A stretch of 64,000 bases of DNA. Source: Robbsia andropogonis. Lineage in GTDB: Bacteria > Pseudomonadota > Gammaproteobacteria > Burkholderiales > Burkholderiaceae. Below, in pieces: positions 53,220-62,392 of the stretch. Where the stretch lies: contig NZ_LAQU01000011.1 in the NCBI RefSeq assembly GCF_000970345.1, forward strand, positions 62,001-126,000, written 5' to 3'. Every line of letters starts with the position of its first letter. Within the stretch, counting starts at the first letter, position 1. The notes beneath the pieces are model-generated. The model searched no databases. It was given only the letters and a program-made list of their open reading frames with translations, and was not told where the DNA came from. Made by a program: the position numbers and the translations under genes.

Positions 53220-54617
53220 ATGAAAATACCCGTCATGTATCCCCAGGACGCAGTGCGCAGCCTCTATAGCACATTCGAACGCGCGCGGCGCGTGACTTCC
53301 CGTGTCATCGCGCTGCACGCCACCCATGTCGTGAGCAACGCCGCCTCTCACATCGCTGGTCGTCTTACTGCAAAGGTCGCGGTAAGCGCTGCAGCTATCG
53401 CGATAAGCGCTACCGCATTGAATCTTGGCATGGTCAACGCCGTCCAGGCATCGACGCTCGAGATCAATGTGGCATTCAAAGGAGCCAGTCAGCGCGCGGT
53501 CTGGCAGCGCATTTTCGATCAGTTCAAGACCGCTCATCCCGGCATTGACCTTAAGGTCTCGTTTGTTGACGAGGAAGCGTACAAGGTACAGCTTCCCGGG
53601 TGGCTATCGACCTCTCCTCCTGATGTGGTCACATGGCACAACGGCGAGAGAATGGCCTATTACGCGCAACGTAATCTTTTCGAGGATCTGAGCGCGGACT
53701 GGAGCAAAAACAATTGGAACGCGATGTATGCGTCCACCAAGGAAGCATCATCGTACAAAGGAAAGCAATACGCAGCCCCCACTGTTTACTACTCCTGGGG
53801 CATGTTCTACCGTAAAGATTTGTTCACGAAAGCCGGTATCGCACGCGAGCCCAAGACCTGGGCCGAATTCCTGGATGCTTGCAAAAAGCTGCAGGCAGCA
53901 GGTATCACGCCGATAGCGGTCGCGGGACGGGACGCCTGGACCCTCGCGGGCTGGTTCGACTACCTCGATTTGCGTATCAACGGCAACGCATTCCATCAGC
54001 AACTGATGTCGGGAGAGATACCCTACACGGACGCGCGCGTCAAAAAGGTCTATGCAGCATGGAAGCAATTGATCGATGCGAAGGTCTTTATCGACAACTC
54101 GCTGTCATACGACCTGGATTCCGTTCAGCCTTTCCTCTATCAGGGCAAGGCGGCGATGATGCTGATGGGCACCTTTGTGGCGGCGGGCTTTCCAGCCAGC
54201 GTGAAATCCGAAATGGGCTACTTTCAGTTTCCCATCATCGATCCAAAGGTGCCAACTGCCGAGGATGGACCAGTCGAATCCCTGCACATCCCGGCAAAGG
54301 CCAAGAACAAGGCAGATGCGCATACGTTCCTTGCTTTCGTAGAAACACCAAAGATCGGTGCCGAGCTTGCGCAGGGCCTGGGATCGCTTTCCGCAAACAA
54401 TCAATCGCCTCCGCCTGACGATCCCATTTCCAAGATCGGCTTCCAGATTCTGTCGAACACGAAAGGCGGTATTGCGCAATTCTACGATCGGGACATGACC
54501 AAGGAGATGGCGGATATCGGCATGGAAGGCATGCAGCAATTCATGTCGAACCCTTCGCAGATCGATGCCATTCTCGCGCGCCTTGAAGCGGCTCGTAAGC
54601 GTATTTATCATAAATAG
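53220..54617 (+). CDS. Sugar ABC transporter substrate-binding protein, 465 aa
   Basis: CUT1 (family 1) binding protein: LEINVAFKGASQRAVWQRIF, SFVDEEAYKVQLPGWLSTSP, YYSWGMFYRKDLFTKAGIAR, QPFLYQGKAAMMLMGTFVAA. The hydrophobic export segment lies unusually deep, at about residues 51-75 (VAVSAAAIAISATALNLGMV), preceded by a basic 50-residue extension. GGAG lies 9-12 bases before the ATG; no later start would keep the signal with a good site. So the long leader is either real or the true start is further in. Confidence 0.92.
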   Translation: MKIPVMYPQDAVRSLYSTFERARRVTSRVIALHATHVVSNAASHIAGRLTAKVAVSAAAIAISATALNLGMVNAVQASTLEINVAFKGASQRAVWQRIFDQFKTAHPGIDLKVSFVDEEAYKVQLPGWLSTSPPDVVTWHNGERMAYYAQRNLFEDLSADWSKNNWNAMYASTKEASSYKGKQYAAPTVYYSWGMFYRKDLFTKAGIAREPKTWAEFLDACKKLQAAGITPIAVAGRDAWTLAGWFDYLDLRINGNAFHQQLMSGEIPYTDARVKKVYAAWKQLIDAKVFIDNSLSYDLDSVQPFLYQGKAAMMLMGTFVAAGFPASVKSEMGYFQFPIIDPKVPTAEDGPVESLHIPAKAKNKADAHTFLAFVETPKIGAELAQGLGSLSANNQSPPPDDPISKIGFQILSNTKGGIAQFYDRDMTKEMADIGMEGMQQFMSNPSQIDAILARLEAARKRIYHK

Positions 54618-54635
54618 CGCCTAAGGAGTGTCCGA

Positions 54636-55559
54636 ATGAAATTGGAGGCCATGAAGGTGTCCGATGCCGCGCCGACCCGACGCGCGAAGCGGGTTAGCCG
54701 CACAAGTGCGGTGTCGCGGCAACAGCGGCGTGCGGCGTTTTTGTTCCTGGCGCCGGCATGCATCATGATCGCGGTCTACGTCGTGTGGCCGATCCTGTCT
54801 TCAATCGCATTGAGTTTCTATAACTGGGACGGGATGTCACCCAAAGAGTTTGTCGGGTTGGCGAACTATACGGAACTCATTCATTCGGATACGTTCTATA
54901 CGGCCCTCAAAAATAATCTGATCTGGCTGATTCTGTTTTTACTGGCACCGCCCATGGGGCTCGCCGTCGCCCTTTATCTCAATCAAGTGGTGCCCGGCAT
55001 CCGTCTGGTCAAATCCTTGTTTTTTGCGCCATTCGTCCTCTCTGGCGTCGTGGTCGGATTGATGTTTTCCTGGTTTTACGACCCGACTTTCGGCTTGCTA
55101 AAACTTTTTCTCGGACATGGTATTCCGATATTGGGGGATGCCCGCTACGTCACGTTCGGCATTATCTTTGCGGCACTATGGCCGCAAACGGCATACTGCA
55201 TGATTTTGTATTTGACGGGTCTGACGTCCCTGAATGCCGAACAAATCGAAGCAGCTCGCATGGAAGGGGCGCGAGGATGGGCGATGTTGTGGTATGTCGT
55301 GTTACCGCAATTGCGTCCTACTACCTTCATGGCGGTGGTCGTCACGATTATCGGTGCGTTGCGCAGCTTCGATCTGATCGCGGTAATGAGCGGTGGCGGC
55401 CCATACCAAAGTTCGACGGTACTGGCTTATTACATGTACGACCAGGCAATCAAATACTACCGGTTAGGCTATTCGGCGGCTATTGCCGTAACCCTATTTG
55501 CGATCATGATGATTTATATCGTGTATCACCTGCGCCGCCTGCTGCGTCAGGAAACTTGA
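54636..55559 (+). CDS. Sugar ABC transporter permease (MalF type), 307 aa
   Basis: Six-helix CUT1 permease with an N-terminal basic stretch (PTRRAKRVSRTSAVSRQQRR). Helices include FLFLAPACIMIAVYVVWPIL and LIWLILFLLAPPMGLAVALY; the EAA loop is EQIEAARMEGARGWAMLWYV. AAGGAG upstream of the ATG, 18 bases after the binding-protein gene. Confidence 0.94.
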   Translation: MKLEAMKVSDAAPTRRAKRVSRTSAVSRQQRRAAFLFLAPACIMIAVYVVWPILSSIALSFYNWDGMSPKEFVGLANYTELIHSDTFYTALKNNLIWLILFLLAPPMGLAVALYLNQVVPGIRLVKSLFFAPFVLSGVVVGLMFSWFYDPTFGLLKLFLGHGIPILGDARYVTFGIIFAALWPQTAYCMILYLTGLTSLNAEQIEAARMEGARGWAMLWYVVLPQLRPTTFMAVVVTIIGALRSFDLIAVMSGGGPYQSSTVLAYYMYDQAIKYYRLGYSAAIAVTLFAIMMIYIVYHLRRLLRQET

Positions 55560-55589
55560 AAACCGATCTCTTCAAGAACGGAGAACACT

Positions 55590-56441
55590 ATGTTTCCCAT
55601 GCCGATTGCGAAATGGCGGCCGCTGAATCGCACTTTCTATAAATTATCGTTACCACTGGCCCTGGTCATCTGGTTACTACCGCTCATTGCGGTATTGGTC
55701 ACCTCCGTGCGTTCATCCGACGAACTGGCGGAAGGGAACTACTGGGGCTGGCCACGACATTTCGCAATGGTTGCAAATTATAGCGATGCATTGACGACAT
55801 CACCCATGCTGCATTATTTCTGGAATAGCGTGCTGATCACCGTGCCGTCCGTCGTGGGCTCGATCAGTTTGGCCGCCATGGCGGGATTCGCCTTAGCCAC
55901 CTATAAATTCCGCGGTAACACGACCTTGTTCGCGGTGTTTGTCGCCGGCAATTTCGTGCCGATCCAGATTCTGATGATCCCCGTTCGCGATTTATCGCTG
56001 AAGCTCGGCTTATTTAATACTGTCGGTGCGCTCATTCTATTTCACATTTCGTTTCAGACCGGATTTTGCGCGCTGTTTTTAAGGAATTTCATCAAGCAGC
56101 TGCCGTTTGAATTGATCGAAGCGGCTCGCATCGAAGGCGCGAATGAGTGGACCGTATTTTATAAGATTATCTTGCCATTGATCCGACCGGCACTGGCCGC
56201 CCTGTTCATCCTTGTTTTTACCTTTGTGTGGAACGACTATTTCTGGGCGCTCTGCCTAACCCAAGGTGATGACGCCGCGCCGTTGACTGTGGGAGTCGCG
56301 GCACTGAAGGGACAATGGGTAACTGCCTGGAATCTCGTCTCCGCCGGCTCCGTTCTTGCGGCCCTGCCCTCGATTTTCATGTTTTTCGCGATGCAACGGC
56401 ATTTTGTCGCTGGTCTGACATTTGGTGCGACGAAAGGATAA
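55590..56441 (+). CDS. Sugar ABC transporter permease (MalG type), 283 aa
   Basis: Second CUT1 permease: LSLPLALVIWLLPLIAVLVT, AGFALATYKFRGNTTLFAVF, with the EAA loop ELIEAARIEGANEWTVFYKI. GGAG 9 bases upstream of the ATG. Last of the transporter genes; an imperfect hairpin (AAGGC-ACGG / CCGT-GCCTT) lies just behind it near 56452-56475 without a clean T-run. Confidence 0.94.
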   Translation: MFPMPIAKWRPLNRTFYKLSLPLALVIWLLPLIAVLVTSVRSSDELAEGNYWGWPRHFAMVANYSDALTTSPMLHYFWNSVLITVPSVVGSISLAAMAGFALATYKFRGNTTLFAVFVAGNFVPIQILMIPVRDLSLKLGLFNTVGALILFHISFQTGFCALFLRNFIKQLPFELIEAARIEGANEWTVFYKIILPLIRPALAALFILVFTFVWNDYFWALCLTQGDDAAPLTVGVAALKGQWVTAWNLVSAGSVLAALPSIFMFFAMQRHFVAGLTFGATKG

Positions 56442-56995
56442 GGAAGGGAAGGCGACGGAAACCGTGCCTTTCCGCCCTTTACCCGAAATCCTTTGGCGCG
56501 AACGCGGGTGCGTGCACTTCGGGCCACAAACCGGCTTTTCCTTGTGGCGTACCTCGTTCATACGCGACGCGACATACTTACCACACCGGCGTTGTTATCT
56601 CTTTTTCACTTGCGCCCCCACAACTATTGGGAATACAATCCGCCGCAAGTAAACCCTGGAGTCCCGCCGTGGACATATGCCCTAGTTGCCCCTCGATGCC
56701 GGTCCAAGCCGGCCAAGCCACCGCGAGATAGCAGCCGCCCAGGGTGTACCCCTTTGCCGCTAGCTCGCATTTGTCGAGTTAGCGCGCGTCATTCCGGATC
56801 AGCATCAGTCGGTCCTTTCGTTGCACGCTTCGTTACGTTTCAACTGCAGGTCGCGCCGCATGCGCTAGGGGTAAGCACGTCCCCAGCGCTGCCGCCCGGC
56901 TGCCGTGAGCAACCGTATCGCCCTATCTCGGCAAGCTTGGTTTCCTTGGATATGCATTCGTTACGTATAACTAAGCAATATAAAAAGGAAGTCAC
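56442..56995 (+). other. Leader and promoter region of the OprB porin gene
   Basis: About 550 bases. An open frame of 168 codons (56493-56999) crosses it but is Arg/Pro-rich, lacks a ribosome site and ends in the porin start, so I do not accept it. It should hold the porin promoter. Confidence 0.4.
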
Positions 56996-58480
56996 GTGAA
57001 GAATCATATCGATCTCGTCTCGCGCAGGTTCCGTCTGAACGCACTCACCGCACTGACGCTGTCACTTGCCTGCGCACCTGTTTTCGCGCAAGGCGCGGCA
57101 TCCACTGCCGAGCCATCGTCCGGTGCAAGTGATGCGAGCACGACGTCAACACAGACCCCCGATGCGGATGCGCCCGCCCCCACCAGTTTTTGGGAGCGCT
57201 CGAACCTTCTCGGCAACATAGGCGGCTTGCGCGACGTTCTCGGCGATCACGGCATTACCTTGACCCTTCAGGAAACCAGCGAGTACCTTTACAACACGTC
57301 CGGCGGCACGCATCGCGGCGGCGCCTACGACGGGCTCACGCAATTCGGCTTCACCGTTGATACCGGCAAGTTGGTCGGCCTGCCGGGTGGCACATTCAAC
57401 GTATCTGGATTGCAGATCCATGGCACCAACCTCACGCAGCGCTACCTGCAATCGCTGCAGGCTGCTAGCGGCATCGAAGCAGATGCGACAACCCGTCTCT
57501 GGGAACTCTGGTATCAGCAAACGCTTTTTGATGGTAAAGCCGATGTGAAAGTGGGTCAGCAGAGTCTCGACCAGGAATTCATGGTGAGCCAATATGCGAC
57601 CCCGTTCATGAACGGCACATTCGGCTGGCCCGTGCTGGTATCTTCAGACCTTCCTGGCGGTGGCCCCGCGTATCCGCTGTCGTCGCTCGGCGTGCGGCTT
57701 CGGGTAAAGCCATCCGCTTCGTGGACCGTATTGACCGGGGTGTTCGACGGCAACCCGGCGGGTCGCGCAAGCGGCGATGCACAGCAATTCAATGCACACG
57801 GCACGAACTTCAACCTGGGCAGCGGGGCGCTCGTCATTGGTGAAGTCCAGTACGCGTTGAACGCGCCGCCGGCTGACCCGAAAGCAGCACCGCCAGCAGG
57901 TTTGCCAGGCACTTACAAGCTCGGTTTCTGGTATCAGTCGCAGCATTTCGACGACCTCAGCAATGGTACCGACGGCTTGTCATTGGCAAATCCGGCAAGC
58001 AACGGCGTGCCGGTCAGCCATCACGGCGACTATGGATTCTACGGTGTAGCGGACCAGATGGTATGGCGGCCCAGCGCCGATAGCCCGCGCGCGGTCGGGG
58101 TATTCGCACGCGTAATGGGTGCGCCCGGTGATCGTAACGTCGTCGATTTTGCGCTCAACGCGGGTGTCACACTGAAAGCCCCCTTCGCAGGACGTGACAA
58201 CGACACCGCGGGTATCGCGGTCGGCTATGCGAAGATCGGTTCGCATGCGCGCGCGCTCGACAGCGCCGTCGGCACCTACACGACACCCGGCTACCCAGTG
58301 CGCAGTGCGGAGACTGTGGTAGAGGCGACATATCAATACCAGGTCACGCCTTGGTGGCAGTTGCAAGCCGACTTGCAACATATCTTCAGACCGGGCGGCG
58401 GCATTCCGAATCCGAATAAAGCCGGGTCGCGCATCGGAGACGAAACCGTGGTTGGTTTGCGGACGGTCATTACATTCTGA
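56996..58480 (+). CDS. oprB: OprB-family carbohydrate-selective porin, 494 aa
   Basis: Outer-membrane 16-strand porin. GTG start with AAAAGGAAG 6 bases upstream. Signal peptide ends in LACAPVFAQGA. A Thr/Asp/Pro linker (about residues 35-60) is followed by the family motifs FWERSNLLGNIGGLRDVLGD, RLWELWYQQTLFDGKADVKV, GQQSLDQEFMVSQYATPFMN. The last residues TVVGLRTVITF form the C-terminal beta-signal ending in Phe. Placed behind the beta-galactoside ABC operon, it likely provides the outer-membrane route for its substrate. Confidence 0.95.
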   Translation: MKNHIDLVSRRFRLNALTALTLSLACAPVFAQGAASTAEPSSGASDASTTSTQTPDADAPAPTSFWERSNLLGNIGGLRDVLGDHGITLTLQETSEYLYNTSGGTHRGGAYDGLTQFGFTVDTGKLVGLPGGTFNVSGLQIHGTNLTQRYLQSLQAASGIEADATTRLWELWYQQTLFDGKADVKVGQQSLDQEFMVSQYATPFMNGTFGWPVLVSSDLPGGGPAYPLSSLGVRLRVKPSASWTVLTGVFDGNPAGRASGDAQQFNAHGTNFNLGSGALVIGEVQYALNAPPADPKAAPPAGLPGTYKLGFWYQSQHFDDLSNGTDGLSLANPASNGVPVSHHGDYGFYGVADQMVWRPSADSPRAVGVFARVMGAPGDRNVVDFALNAGVTLKAPFAGRDNDTAGIAVGYAKIGSHARALDSAVGTYTTPGYPVRSAETVVEATYQYQVTPWWQLQADLQHIFRPGGGIPNPNKAGSRIGDETVVGLRTVITF

Positions 58481-58615
58481 AGCGTGATCATCTCACGACT
58501 CGACGCGTCGCGCCTGCCGTGATACAGGAACGCAAATCTCGTGGCTAGGCGTGCCGGATAAAGTCCGGCATCGATCGAAATGCCACGATAAAATCGGTTA
58601 TCGCGTCACCACGCC

Positions 58616-59560
58616 TCAAGCAAATCCATACAACGCCGCGGGATTCGTTTTAAAAATGCGTTCCTGCCAATCGGAACGACCTATCCATGCTGCAATCGTG
58701 TCCAGTAAGGCAGCATCGTCCGGCTTATGTGTCTTCTCCGTTGGATGCGGCCAATCGCTACCCCAGAGCATTCGTTCAGGCGCCATTCTGATAAACGCCT
58801 TTGCAACCAGCGCGACGTCTTCATACGCCGGTGCGCCCGTCTTCGTATCGATGTATGGACCCGACAATGTCACCCATACATTGCCTTTTTCCACCAGCCG
58901 CGCGGCGGTACGAAAGGCATCCGAATTCAACCCGTCAGGTTGCGGCAAGTGTGCGATGTGGTCGAGTACCAATGGGCACGGCAAGGCCACAAGATGCGAT
59001 TCGAGCGCCGGCAGTCTGGTACCCTGCACGACTAACTCGATATGCCAACCGAGTACGGCAATACGCTTGGCCAACGGCGCGAGCATGTCGAGCGTGGTGG
59101 CGCCAGGGTAGCTCAAGTTGAAACGGATGGCGCGTACGCCATCACGATCCATCTGCTGAAGCGTGGCATCGGTAACCGTATCATCGACGACGGCAACACC
59201 GCGCGCGGCATCGCCACATTGCCGTAGCGCGTCCAGCATGCATCGATTGTCGGTACCATAGGTGGAAGGCGTCACCACGACATTGCGCTTCACGCCTAGC
59301 CGGGCTTGCACGCTACGATACTGCGCGAGGACGGCGTTCGGTGGCCGTAATGTCGTCCCCGGCGCGACCGGAAAACGGTCGTCGTAGATATGCATGTGGC
59401 AATCAATCGCACCTTCCGGCATGTGAAAAATGGCCCGTTCGCTACCGCTCGACCAGGTCTCACCCTGCTGCGCGCGGATCGGCATGGCCGGTAGCGTCAA
59501 TGCCGCAACCGCCAGGCCGGCATCGCGCATGAAACCTCGTCTCGTGATGGGCAACATCAT
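58616..59560 (-). CDS. Tat-exported amidohydrolase (galactarolactone isomerase / PDC lactonase type), 314 aa
   Basis: Amidohydrolase_2-family TIM barrel. Metal-site style motifs: DCHMHIYD near residues 53-60, VLDHIAHLPQPDG, and WGSDWPHPTE near the end. A twin-arginine leader (TRRGFMRDAGLAVAALTLPA) indicates export. The closest functional types are D-galactarolactone isomerase and 2-pyrone-4,6-dicarboxylate lactonase; neighbours (sugar-acid type MFS, SMP-30 lactonase) favour a sugar-acid lactone. Export to the periplasm is unusual for these enzymes. Adjoins the MFS gene at 59561 without spacing. Confidence 0.82.
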   Translation of the reverse strand: MMLPITRRGFMRDAGLAVAALTLPAMPIRAQQGETWSSGSERAIFHMPEGAIDCHMHIYDDRFPVAPGTTLRPPNAVLAQYRSVQARLGVKRNVVVTPSTYGTDNRCMLDALRQCGDAARGVAVVDDTVTDATLQQMDRDGVRAIRFNLSYPGATTLDMLAPLAKRIAVLGWHIELVVQGTRLPALESHLVALPCPLVLDHIAHLPQPDGLNSDAFRTAARLVEKGNVWVTLSGPYIDTKTGAPAYEDVALVAKAFIRMAPERMLWGSDWPHPTEKTHKPDDAALLDTIAAWIGRSDWQERIFKTNPAALYGFA

Positions 59561-60886
59561 TCAGACCGGTTCTGTTTGTTGAACGACTTTTGCTTGCGGA
59601 CCGTTGCGCGTCAGAACCAGTAAGGTAAAGACGCTGATCAGTGTGAGGATTGCGAGAGGCAGCAACGCCAACGCGTAGCTGCCGGTCGCATCCTTCACCC
59701 AACCGTAGACGTTGACCATTAATCCCCCGCCAAGCAGATTAGCCAGCGCGTTGATCGCCGCCAGACCAGCGGCGGCAGTTGCGCTTGACAAGATGCTCCC
59801 TGTCAATGCCCAGAACGGCCCTTTGAAAGCGTAGGCGCCCACGAGCACCGCCGAAAGCATGCACACGGTAGGGAGCAAGGCGGCGCTGAGCGAGGTCGCA
59901 AATAGCCCGACGCCGATCAGCAGCATGGGCACCACGGTATGCCATCGGCGTTCGCCCAGCCGGTCGGAACGTCTTCCCCAATACACCATCAGCACCGATG
60001 AAAGCAAATAGGGAACCGAATTCAGCAACCCGGTCTGCATTACCGTCAAACCATACGATTTCAACAATTGCGGTTGCCACACGGACAACGTGCTGCCTGC
60101 GGCCGAAGCGCATGTATCGACAAGTGCAAGACAGAGGACGTAACGGTTGAGGAAAAGCTTTCCCAAAGGCATCGACGCTACTTTCTTTGGTGCTTTTTTT
60201 TCATGCGCCAGCGCGTTGAGCAACCATGTACGCTCTTCATCATCAAGCCAGCTTGCCTCTGTCGGTTTGTTCGTCAGATAGAACAGGCATGCCACACCAA
60301 GCAATACAGTGGGGATCCCTTCCAACAAAAAAAGCCAATGCCATCCACGCAAGCCACCGACCCCATTCATTTGCAATAGTGCTGCGGAAATGGGCGATCC
60401 AATAAAACTTGCCGCGGGAATGGCCACCATGAAAACAGCGATGATGCGTGCACGATACGTCGCCGGTATCCAATACGACAGATAAAGCAATACACCTGGG
60501 AAGAAACCGGCCTCGGCGGCGCCCAGCAGAAAGCGAAGAATATAGAATGACGCCGCATTCTGCACCAACGCCGTCGCGGCGGAGACAAGCCCCCAGGTAA
60601 TCATGATCCGGGCGATCCAGGCCCGCGCACCGTATTTCTGCAATCCCAGATTGCTGGGAACTTCGAATAGAAAATACGAGATAAAGAAGAGGCTGCTGCC
60701 AAAGCCGAATACGGTTGCCGACATGCCCAGGTCATGGTTCATCTGGAGCGACGCCATGCCAACGTTACCACGATCGATGAAAGCCAGCAGATAGCATGCC
60801 ATCAAGAACGGCACGAGGCGCCAGACGACCTTGCGAATGGTTCTGCGTTCGACGTCGGAGACGGGGGAACGGTCGTTATCTTGCAT
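59561..60886 (-). CDS. MFS transporter, ACS (anion:cation symporter) family, 441 aa
   Basis: Twelve-helix carrier of the GudP/ExuT/tartrate group: IRKVVWRLVPFLMACYLLAF, IDRGNVGMASLQMNHDLGMS, GFGSSLFFISYFLFEVPSNL, GAAEAGFFPGVLLYLSYWIP. ACS carriers take up hexuronates, galactarate, tartrate or similar acids. ATG at 60886 (second Met) gives the family N-terminus. Directly upstream of the amidohydrolase gene and probably in one operon with it. Confidence 0.93.
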   Translation of the reverse strand: MQDNDRSPVSDVERRTIRKVVWRLVPFLMACYLLAFIDRGNVGMASLQMNHDLGMSATVFGFGSSLFFISYFLFEVPSNLGLQKYGARAWIARIMITWGLVSAATALVQNAASFYILRFLLGAAEAGFFPGVLLYLSYWIPATYRARIIAVFMVAIPAASFIGSPISAALLQMNGVGGLRGWHWLFLLEGIPTVLLGVACLFYLTNKPTEASWLDDEERTWLLNALAHEKKAPKKVASMPLGKLFLNRYVLCLALVDTCASAAGSTLSVWQPQLLKSYGLTVMQTGLLNSVPYLLSSVLMVYWGRRSDRLGERRWHTVVPMLLIGVGLFATSLSAALLPTVCMLSAVLVGAYAFKGPFWALTGSILSSATAAAGLAAINALANLLGGGLMVNVYGWVKDATGSYALALLPLAILTLISVFTLLVLTRNGPQAKVVQQTEPV

Positions 60887-60933
60887 GATCGAATCTCTCA
60901 CTTTCTATTGATGTTCCAATGCCACGCCCTTGC

Positions 60934-62226
60934 TTATCGCAGGCGTTTCCCACGTGTCTCCGGTGCCATCAGGACCACGACCGCCGCCGCCGCGAAGGCA
61001 ACAATCGTCGTGGCCAATCCAAGGGTGAAACCACCGGAAGTCGAGGCCAATGCGCCGATGACGAGCGGCGCCAGGAAGCCGCCCAGGCGCCCCCCGTTAT
61101 AGGCAAGTCCCATCAGAAAGCCACGGGACTTGGTATCACCGATGATCTCTGCAAGAAAAGGTCCCGATCCGGCAAAGATGCCATTGACGCCGAAGCCTGT
61201 CAGGAAGATGGCGATCATTAACGGCAACGATGCGTTGGACGTGATGTAGACCGCTACCGCCCCGGCACCAACAAGTAGATAGGCAAGAAACATGGGCCGA
61301 CGACCAAGTCGGTCGACAAGCGCTGAAAAGAGCAGGAAACCAGCGATGGCCCCACATTGCAATGCCAAAACAAACTTCAAACTATGGACAAAATCGAGGT
61401 GCTTGACGACTTGCAGGAAGGTCGGCGTCCAGGTAAAGACACCCCAGTACAAATACTGCAAAAAGAATATGAAACCAAACGCCAATACGAGCCCTCGCAC
61501 GTCCGCCTTGGCCTCGGGCCCGATCACGATGGCCTCGGTTTTTTCCGCGTTCTTACGCTGCCGCCAGATCGCTGGTTCCGGCGTGTTGCGCGCAACCAGG
61601 AAGAGGATGAAAAACGGTAGCGCGCCGATCAGGAACAGTAGGCGCCAACCATTACCGGCAAGGCTGCCGTAGACATGGCCCACCAACCCTGAGATAAAGA
61701 TCGCCAGGATAGCGCCCACCGGCAACCCCATCTGCATCAGCGCTCCCCCTTTGCCCCGACGGCTCGCATGCCACGTCTCCGCAACCAGTGCAGCACCTGC
61801 AGTCCACATGCCTCCCATGCCGAGCGCGCCGCAGAAGCGCAAGATTGCAAAACAGGTTCCGTTGGGCGCCAGGGACAACAAGCCGGAGAACAGCGAATAC
61901 ACGGCGATACATAACATGGCCGTGCGCACGCGGCCGATACGATCCGACACATATCCGAAAACGATGCCGCCAAATATCTGACCCGCGGCGGTCACACTGG
62001 TGAATAGTCCTGCTTCCGCCTTCGACAACCCAAACTGCGTGGCCAGTACCGGCAACAGCAGTGATAGCAGAAACGAATCGTAACTCTCGAATGTCCAGCC
62101 GAGGCCCGCCAGCGACAGGGAGCGCCACTCGGTACGCGTGATGCTGCTGTAGCGCCGTGCCGCGACGTCTTCTGCCGCCGACGCGTCATCTGTATCGCCT
62201 GCACCAATACCCGTTGATGATTTCAT
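60934..62226 (-). CDS. MFS transporter, AAHS/sugar-acid type, 430 aa
   Basis: Twelve-helix MFS protein: WRSLSLAGLGWTFESYDSFL, LLPVLATQFGLSKAEAGLFT, GYVSDRIGRVRTAMLCIAVY, RFCGALGMGGMWTAGAALVA. The FESYDS motif in helix 1 and DRLGRRP loop place it with aromatic acid/carboxylate H+ symporters and SHS-type lactate carriers. Substrate not determined. The downstream MFS gene starts 48 bases away. Confidence 0.9.
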   Translation of the reverse strand: MKSSTGIGAGDTDDASAAEDVAARRYSSITRTEWRSLSLAGLGWTFESYDSFLLSLLLPVLATQFGLSKAEAGLFTSVTAAGQIFGGIVFGYVSDRIGRVRTAMLCIAVYSLFSGLLSLAPNGTCFAILRFCGALGMGGMWTAGAALVAETWHASRRGKGGALMQMGLPVGAILAIFISGLVGHVYGSLAGNGWRLLFLIGALPFFILFLVARNTPEPAIWRQRKNAEKTEAIVIGPEAKADVRGLVLAFGFIFFLQYLYWGVFTWTPTFLQVVKHLDFVHSLKFVLALQCGAIAGFLLFSALVDRLGRRPMFLAYLLVGAGAVAVYITSNASLPLMIAIFLTGFGVNGIFAGSGPFLAEIIGDTKSRGFLMGLAYNGGRLGGFLAPLVIGALASTSGGFTLGLATTIVAFAAAAVVVLMAPETRGKRLR

Positions 62227-62392
62227 GGAAATTTCCGATTGATCACGTCATGACAGGCGCTACGGTAGGCATCGCTCGCAAAGGCCGTGCGACAACGGTA
62301 TGCTGCGTGTGGTCCGCGCGGGCACGTGGTGGCAGTCCGATCCGCATGCCTGGCAACGCGCAATGGTGAAAGCGTCGCATCGTCAAAATGCA

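Noticed and set aside
56493-56999. 168-codon open frame upstream of the porin
   Set aside because: Arg/Pro/Ser-rich translation, no ribosome site, ends within the porin start codon region.
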